A stretch of DNA of 64,000 nucleotides. Origin: Thermobifida cellulosilytica TB100. GTDB lineage: Bacteria; Actinomycetota; Actinomycetes; Streptosporangiales; Streptosporangiaceae. Of this stretch, positions 1-8,703 are shown piece by piece. Positions within the stretch are counted from its first letter, which is position 1. Every line of letters begins with the position of its first letter. The notes beneath the pieces are model-generated. The model was not told the origin of the DNA, made no database searches, and was given only the letters and a program-made list of their open reading frames with translations. The stretch is from assembly GCF_001517975.1 (NCBI RefSeq), contig NZ_KQ950184.1, forward strand, positions 169,029 to 233,028, in the 5' to 3' direction. A program made the translations under genes and the position numbers.

Positions 1-1
1 C

Positions 2-91
2 GGCCGGGAGCTGCCCGCCGCTCCCGGGCCGTTCACGGCCAAGGCGATGGCGGTGTTCGCGGAGCGCAGCGCGGCCGACCTGGACCCCTGA
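2..91 (+). CDS. C-terminal end of an unidentified protein (partial)
   Basis: An open frame enters from the left edge and ends at the TGA at 89-91, giving 29 residues rich in Ala, with the ending AADLDP. A strong hairpin follows, consistent with the end of a transcription unit. Too little is present to name a family. The call rests on high-GC codon use and the downstream terminator only. Confidence 0.45.
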   Translation, partial: GRELPAAPGPFTAKAMAVFAERSAADLDP

Positions 92-117
92 CCCTGCGTC
101 CCGGCCCTCGGGCGGAG

Positions 118-159
118 ACGGAGAATGCCGCGATTCTGAGGAACCGCGGCATTCTCCGT
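118..159. terminator. Perfect 15-bp stem-loop
   Basis: Bases 118-132 and 145-159 are exact reverse complements around a 12-base loop. It follows the stop codon at 91 and could also serve the opposite-strand ssgB gene ending at 263. There is no strong T run, as is common for actinobacterial terminators. Confidence 0.65.
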
Positions 160-262
160 GTTCTGCCAGGTATGGCGGTTTAGCCGATGGGCGGCCGGGT
201 AAAGCACTGTGCGGAAGCTGCCGGACACCTCCGGTCGCCGGGGTGCGGGGGGTCCGACAGGG

Positions 263-679
263 TCAGCAGAGGTGCTCGGCGATCTCGGCGTCCAGGTCGA
301 TGTGCTCGCCCTCCTGGCCGGCCGGGACCAGTTCGTAGGTGCGGTGCAGGAACTCCGAGAGGGGGGACACCTGCGCATCGAACTGCGCCTGCCCGAAAGG
401 CGAGGAGAGCGCGATGTTGACGGTGCGCTCCCCCTCCCCCTGGGAGGGCCAGACGCGGACGTCGCCCTCACCGGCCGCGCGGACGATGCCGACGGTCAGT
501 AGCTCCCGCGCGAAGATCCACTCCACGGGCTCGTCCTCGCCCACGTGGAAGGCGGCCTTGATGGCGTAGGGGTCGTTCACGGAGTAGTCGAGCCGGGCGA
601 CCAGGGGCACGGGGGCACGGTCCGGGACGATCAGTCGCAGACCGAGTTCGCAGGTGACGGAGGTGCCGCTGCTGTTCAT
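263..679 (-). CDS. ssgB: SsgA-like sporulation/cell-division regulator, SsgB type
   Basis: 138 residues, the usual SsgB length (about 137). The SALP family is restricted to morphologically complex actinomycetes. SsgB helps recruit FtsZ to future sporulation septa (known for Streptomyces). Visible family features are the N-terminal CELGLRLIVPD strand, YSVNDPYAIKAAFHVG, VEWIFARELL, GDVRVWPS and IALSSPFGQA, ending in an acidic DLDAEIAEHLC. The ATG at 679 was chosen because GAAGG lies 8 bases upstream and the family begins here; an in-frame extension to 859 has no similarity. It is a single-gene unit facing away from the tRNA. SsgB rather than another SALP is inferred from length and the close match of these blocks. 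Confidence 0.88.
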   Translation of the reverse strand: MNSSGTSVTCELGLRLIVPDRAPVPLVARLDYSVNDPYAIKAAFHVGEDEPVEWIFARELLTVGIVRAAGEGDVRVWPSQGEGERTVNIALSSPFGQAQFDAQVSPLSEFLHRTYELVPAGQEGEHIDLDAEIAEHLC

Positions 680-1140
680 AAGCCAAACCTTCTCTCGTCC
701 GGGTCGGGTGCGTTCGGATGGCCAGGGCTTCCCCAGGCGTCGGGGCCTGCCATCTCGCCCGTTCCGACAGGGCCGGACGATCAGTGACGCGTAACCGGGG
801 AACTTTTCGATTGGAGGTGAGGCGGCGTCGCGCCGGGACTTCCCACACTCTTCGGCCAATGTAATGAGCTGGGGAAACGAAGAATTTCCCGCGGGCCTGT
901 GGGCCGCATCACCCAGGGGGTGGCGTGTGGGGCACCCGGGACCAGGGTATGCCTCGCATCGCCGATATATGAGGGGTTCTCACATTCTGTCCGTGTCAGC
1001 CTTCTCTTGCGCAAGTATTATGTGACATCGACCACACCTGTTGTCGAGAGGGCGCGCCCCAGAGTGGATCATCCACTCTCCGGGATGCGCTAGAGTCTTC
1101 CTTGTCCGGATCACCGCACGGGGAACCGAGACAGACGACC
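680..1140. other. Intergenic region with divergent promoters of ssgB and tRNA-Val
   Basis: About 460 bases without a convincing gene; the short frames inside lack ribosome sites and family features. It must hold the ssgB promoter on the minus strand and the tRNA promoter at its right end, where TAGAGT at 1091-1096 is a fair -10 match. A 19-base palindrome lies just upstream of that hexamer. Confidence 0.5.
1061..1079. promoter_or_regulatory. Perfect 19-base palindrome over the -35 area of tRNA-Val
   Basis: AGAGTGGAT-C-ATCCACTCT is an exact inverted repeat with a 9-base half-site. It ends 11 bases before the TAGAGT -10 candidate, so a protein bound there would cover the -35 region. Operator function is inferred; no regulator is identified. 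Confidence 0.4.
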
Positions 1141-1214
1141 GGGCGATTAGCTCAGTTGGTCAGAGCGCGTCGTTCACACCGACGAGGTCACTGGTTCGAG
1201 TCCAGTATCGCCCA
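1141..1214 (+). tRNA. tRNA-Val, anticodon CAC
   Basis: A 74-base cloverleaf. Acceptor GGGCGAT pairs with ATCGCCC (1207-1213) and A1214 is the discriminator. The anticodon arm is CGTCG / TTCACAC / CGACG with anticodon CAC at 1175-1177. The D arm has GCTCAGTTGGTCAGAGC and the T arm CTGGTTCGAGTCCAG. CCA is not encoded. The anticodon reads GUG valine codons. Confidence 0.96.
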
Positions 1215-1220
1215 CGGCCA

Positions 1221-1265
1221 CCCCAGGTTACCCGCTGGCTCTCCAGCAGGTCACCTGGGGTTTTG
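1221..1265 (+). terminator. Rho-independent terminator of tRNA-Val
   Basis: CCCCAGGT (1221-1228) pairs with ACCTGGGG (1253-1260). A second inner stem GCTGG/CCAGC lies in the loop, and TTTTGTT follows directly. It lies between the tRNA and the convergent gene ending at 1288. Confidence 0.85.
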
Positions 1266-1287
1266 TTCTTCAGCGAAGTTGCGGAGC

Positions 1288-1683
1288 CTAGGGGGAGTGC
1301 GCATCGCCCGGGGGCGAGGAACGGCGCGCCCGGTGCTCCCGGATCCGTTCGGCCGCCTGGGACCTCACCCGCGCGGCGTAGCCGCGGGCCCGCCGCAGCA
1401 GGCGGCGTGCCCACGAGAACTCCGTGGCCAGGATCGCCAGGCCCACGATGACTCCGCCGATGCCCGGCCCTGGGGTCACGCACATCACCACGCCTCCGAG
1501 CAGGACGGCCGCACCGACCAGACCGACCGTGAACCGCCAGGTCAGGTGGAGCGCCGGATGGGAGTGCATGAGCCTGCGCCACAGGCGGGAACGGGCGCGG
1601 AGCCTCCGCCAGCGGCGGCCCCCGGCGCGGCGTCCCGGCAGTACGGCCGCGCTGCTCGGGCCGGTCACTGGGTGTACAGACAT
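1288..1683 (-). CDS. Small membrane protein of the PGPGW/TIGR02611 family
   Basis: 131 residues. A basic N-terminus precedes two close hydrophobic segments around FTVGLVGAAVLLGGVVMC and IGGVIVGLAILATEF, separated by the family signature TPGPGIGG. The C-terminus is strongly basic (Arg-rich). Members occur throughout actinobacteria as small inner-membrane proteins of unknown function. The ATG at 1683 was chosen because the family core begins soon after; the upstream extension to 1815 would overlap the next gene. The gene may be co-transcribed with the monooxygenase upstream of it (64-base gap, same strand). Confidence 0.75.
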   Translation of the reverse strand: MSVHPVTGPSSAAVLPGRRAGGRRWRRLRARSRLWRRLMHSHPALHLTWRFTVGLVGAAVLLGGVVMCVTPGPGIGGVIVGLAILATEFSWARRLLRRARGYAARVRSQAAERIREHRARRSSPPGDAHSP

Positions 1684-1747
1684 GGCTCCACGATAACCGC
1701 CCCCGTGCCGGTGGCCCGGGGAAGACTCCGCGCGGGGCGCCGGGCGG

Positions 1748-2875
1748 TCAGCGGCCGCCGACATCCTCCAGACCCCGCGGCGGTCCGGCCGCCACGCCGG
1801 CCTCGCTCGCGGCACGCAGTTCGGTCAACGAGTCCAGCAGTTCCTGGGAGAGCTCCTGCAGGGAGCCGATCTGGCCCTGCCGCGCCGCGGCGTAGCGCTC
1901 CAGCACCGCCTCCACCGTCGGTCCGGTGGCCGTGCGCAGCAGGTCGGCCAGCGCCACCGCGTCCTCGACCGACTGGGCCAGCCCTTGGGGGAGGAAGGGC
2001 AGCACCGGGTGGGCCGCGTCGCCCATGAGCGCCACCCGGCCCCGGTTCCACGTGCTCGCCGGGGGAAGCTGCTGGGGCGTCCACACGCCGATCCACTCCG
2101 CGGCGGCGACCAGGCCGGTGACCTCGTCGCTCCAGCCCGCGAAGGCGGCGAGCAGGTCGTCGATCCTCCTGCGGGGCGCCCAGGACTCCAGCTGCCCCGG
2201 CTCGCTGGGCAGGACCGCGCCGAAACTGAGGGTGTGCCCGCCCTCCACCGGGTAGCAGGTGAAGTACCGGTCCGCCCGCGGCCACACCCTGATCCGCGCC
2301 TCGCCGGTGTCCGGCAGGCGCGCGGCCGGGGCCAGCCCCCGGCAGACCCGCAGTTGCAGGGGCCGGGGCACGGCGGGCAGCACGGCCTGGCGCACCGTCG
2401 AGTGGGCGCCGTCCGCGGCGATCACCGCCTCCGCGCGGACCCGGGTGCCGTCCGCGCAGCACAGGGTGACCACGTCGGTGCCGTCCAGCACGTCGGTGAC
2501 GTAGCTGCCGGTCCGCACCGTCCCGGCGGGCAGCGCCTCCAGCAGCGTCGCGTGCAGCTCCGAGCGGAGCATCGTGTAGTAGGGCGCGCCGAAGCGGCGC
2601 TCGCAGTCGGGGCCCAGCGTCAGCTCCTCCAGCGGTGAGCCGTCCCGCCAGTCGAGGACGTCGACCCCGGTGGGACGGACGCCGCGGCGGTCCAGGGCCT
2701 CGCCCAGCCCGATCCTCCTGAGCCGGTGGACCACGGACGGGGGGACCTGGACCCCGGTGCCGGGCGGGGCGGGGTGGTGCGACTGTTCCAGCACGACCGG
2801 GGTGATGCCGTGGCGGCGCAGCGCGACCGCCAGGGTGAGCCCGGCGATCCCTGCCCCCACGATGACGATGCGCAC
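1748..2875 (-). CDS. FAD-dependent monooxygenase (PHBH / salicylate hydroxylase-like)
   Basis: 375 residues. The N-terminal Rossmann motif IVGAGIAG binds the FAD ADP moiety, AADGAHSTVRQ is the DG motif, and ALMGDAAHPVLPFLPQG is the GD motif contacting the FAD ribityl chain. Together these define class A flavoprotein aromatic hydroxylases, which use NAD(P)H and oxygen. The substrate cannot be read from sequence. The GTG at 2875 was chosen because the FAD motif must begin within about five residues; an in-frame ATG at 2938 adds 21 uncharacteristic residues. It is divergent from thrS. It could serve in aromatic catabolism or in tailoring a secondary metabolite. Confidence 0.85.
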   Translation of the reverse strand: MRIVIVGAGIAGLTLAVALRRHGITPVVLEQSHHPAPPGTGVQVPPSVVHRLRRIGLGEALDRRGVRPTGVDVLDWRDGSPLEELTLGPDCERRFGAPYYTMLRSELHATLLEALPAGTVRTGSYVTDVLDGTDVVTLCCADGTRVRAEAVIAADGAHSTVRQAVLPAVPRPLQLRVCRGLAPAARLPDTGEARIRVWPRADRYFTCYPVEGGHTLSFGAVLPSEPGQLESWAPRRRIDDLLAAFAGWSDEVTGLVAAAEWIGVWTPQQLPPASTWNRGRVALMGDAAHPVLPFLPQGLAQSVEDAVALADLLRTATGPTVEAVLERYAAARQGQIGSLQELSQELLDSLTELRAASEAGVAAGPPRGLEDVGGR

Positions 2876-3060
2876 CTGTTCTTCACCCCGTTCGATGAGG
2901 TCCCACTGAAGGTCTACCCGCGGTGTCCGCCGATGCACCCCCCGGGGTAACGCGGAGGCGTGGACCGGCGAAGGCCGCTAGCATCGGAACGGCGGGACGA
3001 TCCCGCCGCCGGGCCGGTCCGGTCCGGTTTCCGGTACAGAGAACTTTCCAAGGAGACACC

Positions 3061-5040
3061 GTGTCCGCCGTGCCTGAACTGCGTATCACCCTCGCCGGAG
3101 CCGAGCGTGTGGTGGCGGCGGGCACCACGGCGGGCCAGGCCCTGGAAGCGGACGGGCGTACCGTGGTCGCCGCGCTGGTCAACGGGGAGCAGCGGGACCT
3201 CAGCCACGAACTCGCCGACGGCGACGTGGTGGAGGCGATCCGCATCGACTCCGAGGAGGGGCGCGCCATCCTGCGCCACTCCTGCGCGCACGTGCTCGCC
3301 CAGGCGGTCCAGGAGCTGTTCCCCGAGGCCAAGCTGGGCATCGGCCCGCCCGTGGAGAACGGCTTCTACTACGACTTCGACGTCGCCGAGCCGTTCACCC
3401 CCGACGACCTCAAGCGCATCGAGAAGCGGATGCAGGAGATCGTCAAGCAGGGGCAGCGCTTCTCCCGGCGCGCCGTCTCCGACGACGAGGCCCGGGCCGA
3501 ACTCGCCCACGAGCCCTACAAGCTGGAGCTGATCGGCCTCAAGGGCGGCGCGGGCGAGGCCGCGGAGGGGGCCAGCGTCGAGGTCGGCGCGGGGCAGCTC
3601 ACCATCTACGACAACCTGCACCCCCGCACCGGCGAGGTCTGCTGGAAGGACCTGTGCCGCGGGCCGCACCTGCCCGACACCAGGGCCATCCCCGCCTTCA
3701 AGCTGATGCGCACCGCCGCCGCCTACTGGCGCGGCAGCGAGAAGAACCCGCAGTTGCAGCGGATCTACGGCACCGCCTGGGAGAGCCGGGACCAGCTCAA
3801 GTCCTACCTCACCATGCTGGAGGAGGCGGCCAAGCGCGACCACCGCAAGCTCGGGGTGGAGCTCGACCTGTTCTCCTTCCCCGACGAGCTCGGCTCGGGC
3901 CTGGCCGTGTTCCACCCCAAGGGCGGGGTGGTGCGCAAGACCATGGAGGAGTACTCGCGCCGCCGCCACGAGGAGGCCGGGTACCAGTTCGTCAACACCC
4001 CGCACATCTCCAAGGCCAGGCTGTTCGAGACCTCCGGGCACCTGCCGAACTACGCGGACGCGATGTTCCCGCCCATGCAGTTCGAGGGGGCCGACTACTA
4101 CCTCAAGGCCATGAACTGCCCCATGCACAACCTGATCTACCGGTCCCGGGGCCGTTCCTACCGCGAGCTGCCGCTGCGGCTGTTCGAGTTCGGCACCGTC
4201 TACCGGTACGAGAAGTCGGGGGTGGTGCACGGCCTGACCCGGGCGCGCGGCTTCACCCAGGACGACTCGCACATCTACTGCACCAAGGAGCAGATGCCGG
4301 CCGAGCTGGACAGCCTGCTCACCTTCGTGCTGGACCTGCTGCGCGACTACGGCCTGAGCGACTTCTACCTGGAGCTGTCCACCCGCGACGACTCCCCGAA
4401 GTTCATCGGCGAGCCGGAGGAGTGGGAGGAGGCCACCGAGATCCTGCGACAGGCCGCCCAGAAGCAGAACCTGGAGCTGGTCATGGACCCGGGCGGGGCC
4501 GCCTACTACGGCCCGAAGATCTCGGTGCAGGCCAAGGACGCCATCGGGCGCACCTGGCAGATGTCCACCATCCAGGTCGACTTCCAGCAGCCCAAGCGCT
4601 TCGAGCTGGAGTACCAGGCGGCCGACGGCTCCCGGCAGCGCCCGGTGATGATCCACCGCGCCCTGTTCGGCTCCATCGAGCGCTTCTTCGCGGTGCTGCT
4701 GGAGCACTACGCGGGCGCCTTCCCCGCCTGGCTGGCGCCGGTGCAGGCCGTGGGCATCCCGATCGCCGGCGAGCACGTGCCCTACCTGGAGGAGGTGGCG
4801 CGTCGGCTGCGCGAGCACGGGGTGCGGGTCGAGGTGGACGCCAGCGACGACCGGATGCAGAAGAAGATCCGCAACGCCCAGAAGCAGAAGATCCCCTTCA
4901 TGCTGCTGGCCGGTGACGACGACGTCAGCAAGGGCGCGATCTCCTTCCGCTACCGCGACGGCTCGCAGAACAACGGCGTGCCCGTCGACGACGCGATCGC
5001 CGAGATCCTCAGCGCGATCCGCGAGCGCCGCCAGGTGTGA
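3061..5040 (+). CDS. thrS: Threonyl-tRNA synthetase
   Basis: 659 residues. It charges tRNA-Thr in the cytoplasm. Order: a TGS domain (about 1-65), an editing domain starting at [13 protein letters not shown] (HxxxH), a class II catalytic core with [25 protein letters not shown] and [13 protein letters not shown] (motif 2, with the zinc-site cysteine in MNCPMH), GPKISVQ, and an anticodon-binding domain ([10 protein letters not shown]). The GTG at 3061 follows AAGGAG with a 5-base spacer. An in-frame extension back to 2923 overlaps the divergent gene's promoter and shows no TGS features. The gene stands at the head of the conserved actinobacterial thrS-HIT-pgsA-pimA order, here interrupted by three genes. 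Confidence 0.97.
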   Translation: MSAVPELRITLAGAERVVAAGTTAGQALEADGRTVVAALVNGEQRDLSHELADGDVVEAIRIDSEEGRAILRHSCAHVLAQAVQELFPEAKLGIGPPVENGFYYDFDVAEPFTPDDLKRIEKRMQEIVKQGQRFSRRAVSDDEARAELAHEPYKLELIGLKGGAGEAAEGASVEVGAGQLTIYDNLHPRTGEVCWKDLCRGPHLPDTRAIPAFKLMRTAAAYWRGSEKNPQLQRIYGTAWESRDQLKSYLTMLEEAAKRDHRKLGVELDLFSFPDELGSGLAVFHPKGGVVRKTMEEYSRRRHEEAGYQFVNTPHISKARLFETSGHLPNYADAMFPPMQFEGADYYLKAMNCPMHNLIYRSRGRSYRELPLRLFEFGTVYRYEKSGVVHGLTRARGFTQDDSHIYCTKEQMPAELDSLLTFVLDLLRDYGLSDFYLELSTRDDSPKFIGEPEEWEEATEILRQAAQKQNLELVMDPGGAAYYGPKISVQAKDAIGRTWQMSTIQVDFQQPKRFELEYQAADGSRQRPVMIHRALFGSIERFFAVLLEHYAGAFPAWLAPVQAVGIPIAGEHVPYLEEVARRLREHGVRVEVDASDDRMQKKIRNAQKQKIPFMLLAGDDDVSKGAISFRYRDGSQNNGVPVDDAIAEILSAIRERRQV

Positions 5041-5053
5041 CGCAGCGGGTCCC

Positions 5054-5087
5054 GGCGGGGCCGGAGGCGCGCGCCTCCGGCCCCGCC
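5054..5087 (+). terminator. 17-bp GC-rich palindrome after thrS
   Basis: 5054-5070 and 5071-5087 are exact reverse complements with no spacer, 13 bases after the thrS stop, followed by CGCTTTCC. It is a strong hairpin that probably ends thrS transcription. Confidence 0.65.
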
Positions 5088-5102
5088 CGCTTTCCGGGGG
5101 GA

Positions 5103-5165
5103 GAGTTGGTTTCTCCAACTCGCCAGGTGTACGCTTCTGTCGTCTAATCAGTTGGATATTCCAAC
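5103..5165. promoter_or_regulatory. Two copies of a GTTGG-N5-CCAAC operator upstream of the thioesterase gene
   Basis: Copy 1 is GTTGGtttctCCAAC within 5103-5121, with extended arms GAGTTGG/CCAACTC. Copy 2 is GTTGGatattCCAAC at 5151-5165. Their centres are about 46 bp apart and the second ends 29 bases before the ATG at 5195. Two identical half-site pairs in this GC-rich DNA are unlikely by chance. Binding by a dimeric repressor, with the promoter between or under the sites, is inferred. Confidence 0.6.
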
Positions 5166-5194
5166 CCACTGTCCTGTGTGACCGAGGAGCCCTC

Positions 5195-5962
5195 ATGACG
5201 ACGGTGACCCCCGAGCACTCGCTGACGATCGACCGCTCCTGGTGGTCGTGGAGCGGCGTCCACGGCGGCCTGCTCGCCTTCCACATGGTCGAGCGGCTGC
5301 GCGCCGAGCACCCCGACCGGCACCTGCGCGACCTCTCCGTCGGCTTCCTCGCCGCCCCCGACGACCGTCCCATCACGATGGAGACCACCGCGCGGCCCGC
5401 GGGCCGCAACACCGTCTTCACGGACCTGCTGGCCCTCCAGGACGGGACCCCTGTTGCCACCGCACGGGCCGTGCTCGGCCGCAACCGGACCGGTCCGGCC
5501 TACACCGGAACGCCCGCACCGCAGGCGCCCCGGCCGGACGACATCGCGCCGCTGGACTTCCCCATCGAGCCGATCCCCTTCACCCAGCACCTGGAGTTCC
5601 GGCCGGTCAGCGCCGCCCGCCCGTTCGGCGGCGGCGACCGCGCCGACATGCTCACCTGGGTGCGGCTGCGCGACGGGCGCCCGCTGACCCCCGCCACGGT
5701 CGCCCTCCTGCTCGACGCGTTCGCCCCCGCCCTGTACGCGACGCTGCGCGACCCGGTCCCCATCCCCACCGTGCAGTTCAACCTCCAGCTCACCTCCCGC
5801 CTCGACGGGGAGCCGGTGGAGGGCTGGGCGCTGGGCCGCATCTCCACCCGCCACGCAGGCGACGGCTGGGCGGTCGACGACAGCGCGATCTGGTCCGTCA
5901 CGGGGGACCTGCTGGGCCTGGGCCGCCAGACCCGCCGCGTCATCGTCCCCGCGCGCGGGTAG
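5195..5962 (+). CDS. Thioesterase-like protein (double-hotdog acyl-CoA thioesterase family)
   Basis: 255 residues. The start region SWWSWSGVHGGLLAFHMVERL is typical of actinobacterial acyl-CoA thioesterase-like proteins with two hotdog folds. The second half carries FRPVSAARPFGGGDRADMLTWVRLRDG and PTVQFNLQLTSRLDGEPVEGWALG. These enzymes hydrolyse acyl-CoA in lipid turnover, but the substrate here is unknown. The ATG at 5195 has GAGGAG five bases upstream. The two palindromic sites upstream suggest repressor control, possibly by a lipid-responsive regulator encoded elsewhere. Confidence 0.75.
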   Translation: MTTVTPEHSLTIDRSWWSWSGVHGGLLAFHMVERLRAEHPDRHLRDLSVGFLAAPDDRPITMETTARPAGRNTVFTDLLALQDGTPVATARAVLGRNRTGPAYTGTPAPQAPRPDDIAPLDFPIEPIPFTQHLEFRPVSAARPFGGGDRADMLTWVRLRDGRPLTPATVALLLDAFAPALYATLRDPVPIPTVQFNLQLTSRLDGEPVEGWALGRISTRHAGDGWAVDDSAIWSVTGDLLGLGRQTRRVIVPARG

Positions 5963-6042
5963 CGCACCGGGCGGCACCGCCGGGGGCCGACATCCCGCGC
6001 GGTGCCCGGCAGCCGGGCCGGGGCGCTGGCAGGATGGAGGAG

Positions 6043-7731
6043 ATGACTCCGCCAGCAGAACCCCAGCAGCCCGACCCCGGCGTCAACGCCATGACCGACC
6101 GGTTCCGCGCCACCGCGGAGAAGATCCTCGACCGGCTGCTCGCCGACAACCCCGAGTGGGCCTTGCAGCTCGGCGACACCCGCAGCGCCGGGCAGCTCAC
6201 CGACCGCTCGCCCGGAGCCTGGCAGGACCGCGCCGACGTCCTGGCCGACGGGCTGCGCGCGCTCGACGACATCGACGACACGCTGCTGCCCGCCGCCGAC
6301 CGCGTCGACCTGGAGACGCTGCGCACCCGGCTCGGCGCGGACCTGTGGCGCACCACCGAGCTGCGCCCCCACACCTGGGACCCGCTGGCCACGCTGCCCA
6401 GCGACGCGCTCTACGCGGTCCTGCACCGCGGTCCCCTGACACCCGCCGAGCGCGCCGCCGCGCTCGGCGCCTACTGCTCGGCCCTGCCGGAGGCACTGCG
6501 CCAGGCACGGGACCTGCTGGCGGACGGACCCGGCATGCCCCGCGTGCACGTCGAGACCGCCGTCGGCCGCGCCCGCGGCGCCGCCGCGATGCTGGAGACG
6601 GACGCCCGTCGGCTGCTCGCCGCCCACGGGGACCGCCACCCCGGCCTGGCCGACCTGTGCGACAGCGCCCACCGGGAGTTCACCGACCACGCCGCCTGGC
6701 TGGAGGACCGCCTCGAAGAGTCCGCCGCCGACCCCCGCCTGGGCGAACGGGACTACGCCGCGCAGTTGTGGTACACCCTCGACTCCGAACTGGACCCGCA
6801 GACCCTGCTCACCCGGGCCGAGAGCGACCTGATCGCCACCGAGGAGGAGATCGCCGAGGTCGCCGCCGCCTACGAGGGGCGGCCGCGCCGCGCGGGCCAG
6901 GTCCGCGAGGTGCTCGACCGGCTCGCCGCCGAGGCGGCGTGCCCGCCCGACGCCGTGCGGCCGGTGTGCGAGCAGGCCCTGCGCCACCTGGCGGCCCGCA
7001 CCGCAGACCTCGACCTGGTCACGCTCCCCGACCGGGAGGTGCGCGTCGTCGCCATGCCCGAGGTCCGCCGCGGGGTGGCCGTCGCCTACTGCGACCCGCC
7101 CGGACCGCTCGCCCCGGGAGACGAGCCCACCCTCGTGGCCGTCGCCCCGCCGCCCGACACCTGGCCGCGCGCCCGCCGCGAGTACCACACCTTCGCGCTG
7201 CGCAACCTGATGGTGCACGAGGCCGTTCCCGGGCACGCGCTGCAACTCGCGCACGCCGGGCGGCACGACGGCCCCACCCGGGTGCGCTCCGTGCTGCGCA
7301 GCGGCTCCATGATCGAGGGCTGGGCCGTCTACGCCGAGGAGGTGGTGGCCCGCGCGGGCTGGACCGGCGACGGCGGGGCCGAGGACCTGGCGCTGCGCCT
7401 CGCCCAGTTGAAGACGCGGCTGCGCATGATCCTCAACGCGATCGTGGACGTGCGGTTCCACGCCGGCGACCTCGACGAGGCGGGCGCTATGGCGTTGCTC
7501 ACCGGACGCGGCCACCAGGAGGAGGGCGAGGCCGTCGGCAAGTGGCGGCGCGTCCAGCTCACCAGCGCCCAGTTGGCCACCTACTACGTCGGATACCAGG
7601 AGGTCAGCGGGATCGCCCGGGACCTGGCCGCGGCCCGCCCGCAGGCCGGCCCGCGCGCCCGGCACGACGCGATGCTCGCGCACGGCTCCCTCTCACCCCG
7701 GCACCTGCGCGCCCTGCTGGCAGTGGACTAG
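6043..7731 (+). CDS. DUF885 family putative metallopeptidase/hydrolase
   Basis: About 562 residues, the usual length for DUF885. The predicted metal site is VHEAVPGHALQLAH (HExxxGH), followed by EGWAVYAEEVV, which supplies the downstream glutamate. The N-terminal half is helical and Asp/Arg-rich. The family is annotated as zinc-dependent carboxypeptidase-like but few members are characterised. No signal peptide is seen, so it is probably cytoplasmic. The start is ambiguous: ATG at 6034, 6043 and 6091 are all in frame. GGAGGAG lies between the first two, and all three precede the conserved DRFRATAEKILDRLL. It sits 80 bases after the thioesterase gene. Confidence 0.8.
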   Translation: MTPPAEPQQPDPGVNAMTDRFRATAEKILDRLLADNPEWALQLGDTRSAGQLTDRSPGAWQDRADVLADGLRALDDIDDTLLPAADRVDLETLRTRLGADLWRTTELRPHTWDPLATLPSDALYAVLHRGPLTPAERAAALGAYCSALPEALRQARDLLADGPGMPRVHVETAVGRARGAAAMLETDARRLLAAHGDRHPGLADLCDSAHREFTDHAAWLEDRLEESAADPRLGERDYAAQLWYTLDSELDPQTLLTRAESDLIATEEEIAEVAAAYEGRPRRAGQVREVLDRLAAEAACPPDAVRPVCEQALRHLAARTADLDLVTLPDREVRVVAMPEVRRGVAVAYCDPPGPLAPGDEPTLVAVAPPPDTWPRARREYHTFALRNLMVHEAVPGHALQLAHAGRHDGPTRVRSVLRSGSMIEGWAVYAEEVVARAGWTGDGGAEDLALRLAQLKTRLRMILNAIVDVRFHAGDLDEAGAMALLTGRGHQEEGEAVGKWRRVQLTSAQLATYYVGYQEVSGIARDLAAARPQAGPRARHDAMLAHGSLSPRHLRALLAVD

Positions 7732-7834
7732 GAAACCGGACCGGTTGATTTTTATGCAAAACTTATTTTCTGTGCCCTAGAGTCCTTGCGCTTTCGACAG
7801 CCCCGTTGCTGACTACGTCCCGGAGCCGCGATCC

Positions 7835-8611
7835 ATGGCCGCTGATCTCATCATCGGATTTCTGACGCTGTCGCTGTTGGAGATCGTGCTCGGGATCGAC
7901 AACCTCGTCTTCATCTCGATCCTGTCCAACAAGCTCCCCGAGCACCAGCGCAGCAGGGCCCGCAAGACCGGTATCGCCCTGGCGCTGGGCACCCGCCTGC
8001 TGCTGCTGGCCTCCATCAGTTGGATCGTCCAGCTCACCACCCCGCTCTTCTCGATCGGCTCCTTCGAGTTCTCCGGACAGTCGATCATCCTGCTGGTCGG
8101 CGGCTTCTTCCTGCTCGGCAAGGGCACCTACGAGATCCACGAGAGCCTCGAAGGCGAGCACGGCCACAAGAGCGCCAGGGGAGGCGCGGTGTTCGGCGCC
8201 GTCGTGGCCCAGATCGTCGCCCTCGACATCGTCTTCTCCCTCGACTCGGTCATCACCGCGGTGGGCATGATCGACCCCGCGGGCCTCGGCATCTGGGTGA
8301 TGGTCGCCGCCGTCGTCATCGCCGTCGTCGTCATGCTCTTCCTGGCCAACCCGCTGTCGGAGTTCGTCAACAGGCATCCCACCGTCAAGATGCTCGCCCT
8401 GGCGTTCCTGCTGCTCATCGGCATGAGCCTGGTCGCCGAGGGCTTCGGCTTCCACATCGAGAAGGGCTTCATCTACGCGGCCATGGGCTTCTCGGTCTTC
8501 GTGGAGGCCCTCAACCTCCTCGCCGCCCGGCGCCGCAGGAAGCAGCTCGAAGAGGTCGCCGAGCCGGTCAAGCTGCACAGCCGCTACGCCGAGGAGGCCG
8601 AAACCGCCTGA
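7835..8611 (+). CDS. TerC/Alx family integral membrane protein
   Basis: 258 residues with seven or more membrane segments. Signature blocks are [20 protein letters not shown] near the N-terminus and [19 protein letters not shown] in the middle, carrying the conserved intramembrane aspartates. [22 protein letters not shown] is near the end. Family members relate to manganese export, metal loading of secreted enzymes or tellurite resistance. An AT-rich stretch at 7747-7775 precedes the gene and TAGAGT near 7778 could be a -10. I found no yybP-ykoY manganese riboswitch in the roughly 100-base leader. Confidence 0.92.
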   Translation: MAADLIIGFLTLSLLEIVLGIDNLVFISILSNKLPEHQRSRARKTGIALALGTRLLLLASISWIVQLTTPLFSIGSFEFSGQSIILLVGGFFLLGKGTYEIHESLEGEHGHKSARGGAVFGAVVAQIVALDIVFSLDSVITAVGMIDPAGLGIWVMVAAVVIAVVVMLFLANPLSEFVNRHPTVKMLALAFLLLIGMSLVAEGFGFHIEKGFIYAAMGFSVFVEALNLLAARRRRKQLEEVAEPVKLHSRYAEEAETA

Positions 8612-8630
8612 CCTGGGAAACCATGCTGCG

Positions 8631-8665
8631 CCGGGCTGTTCCCGACCATTCCGGGGACAGCCCGG
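8631..8665 (+). terminator. 13-bp stem-loop after terC
   Basis: 8631-8643 pairs with 8653-8665 with one G-U pair and a 9-base loop, 19 bases after the terC stop, followed by TTCTATGCTT. Probable terminator separating terC from the HIT gene. Confidence 0.65.
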
Positions 8666-8703
8666 TTCTATGCTTGCCTTGCACGGACGAGAAAGGTGGG
8701 TCG

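Noticed and set aside
2914-5484. Very long open frame antisense to thrS (about 850 codons)
   Set aside because: Mirror frame of a GC-rich gene with third-position G/C; His/Val/Leu-rich product without motifs. thrS on the other strand is unambiguous.
7732-7834. Possible manganese riboswitch (yybP-ykoY) before terC
   Set aside because: The leader is only about 100 bases and lacks the two conserved internal loops; AT-rich promoter sequence explains its composition.
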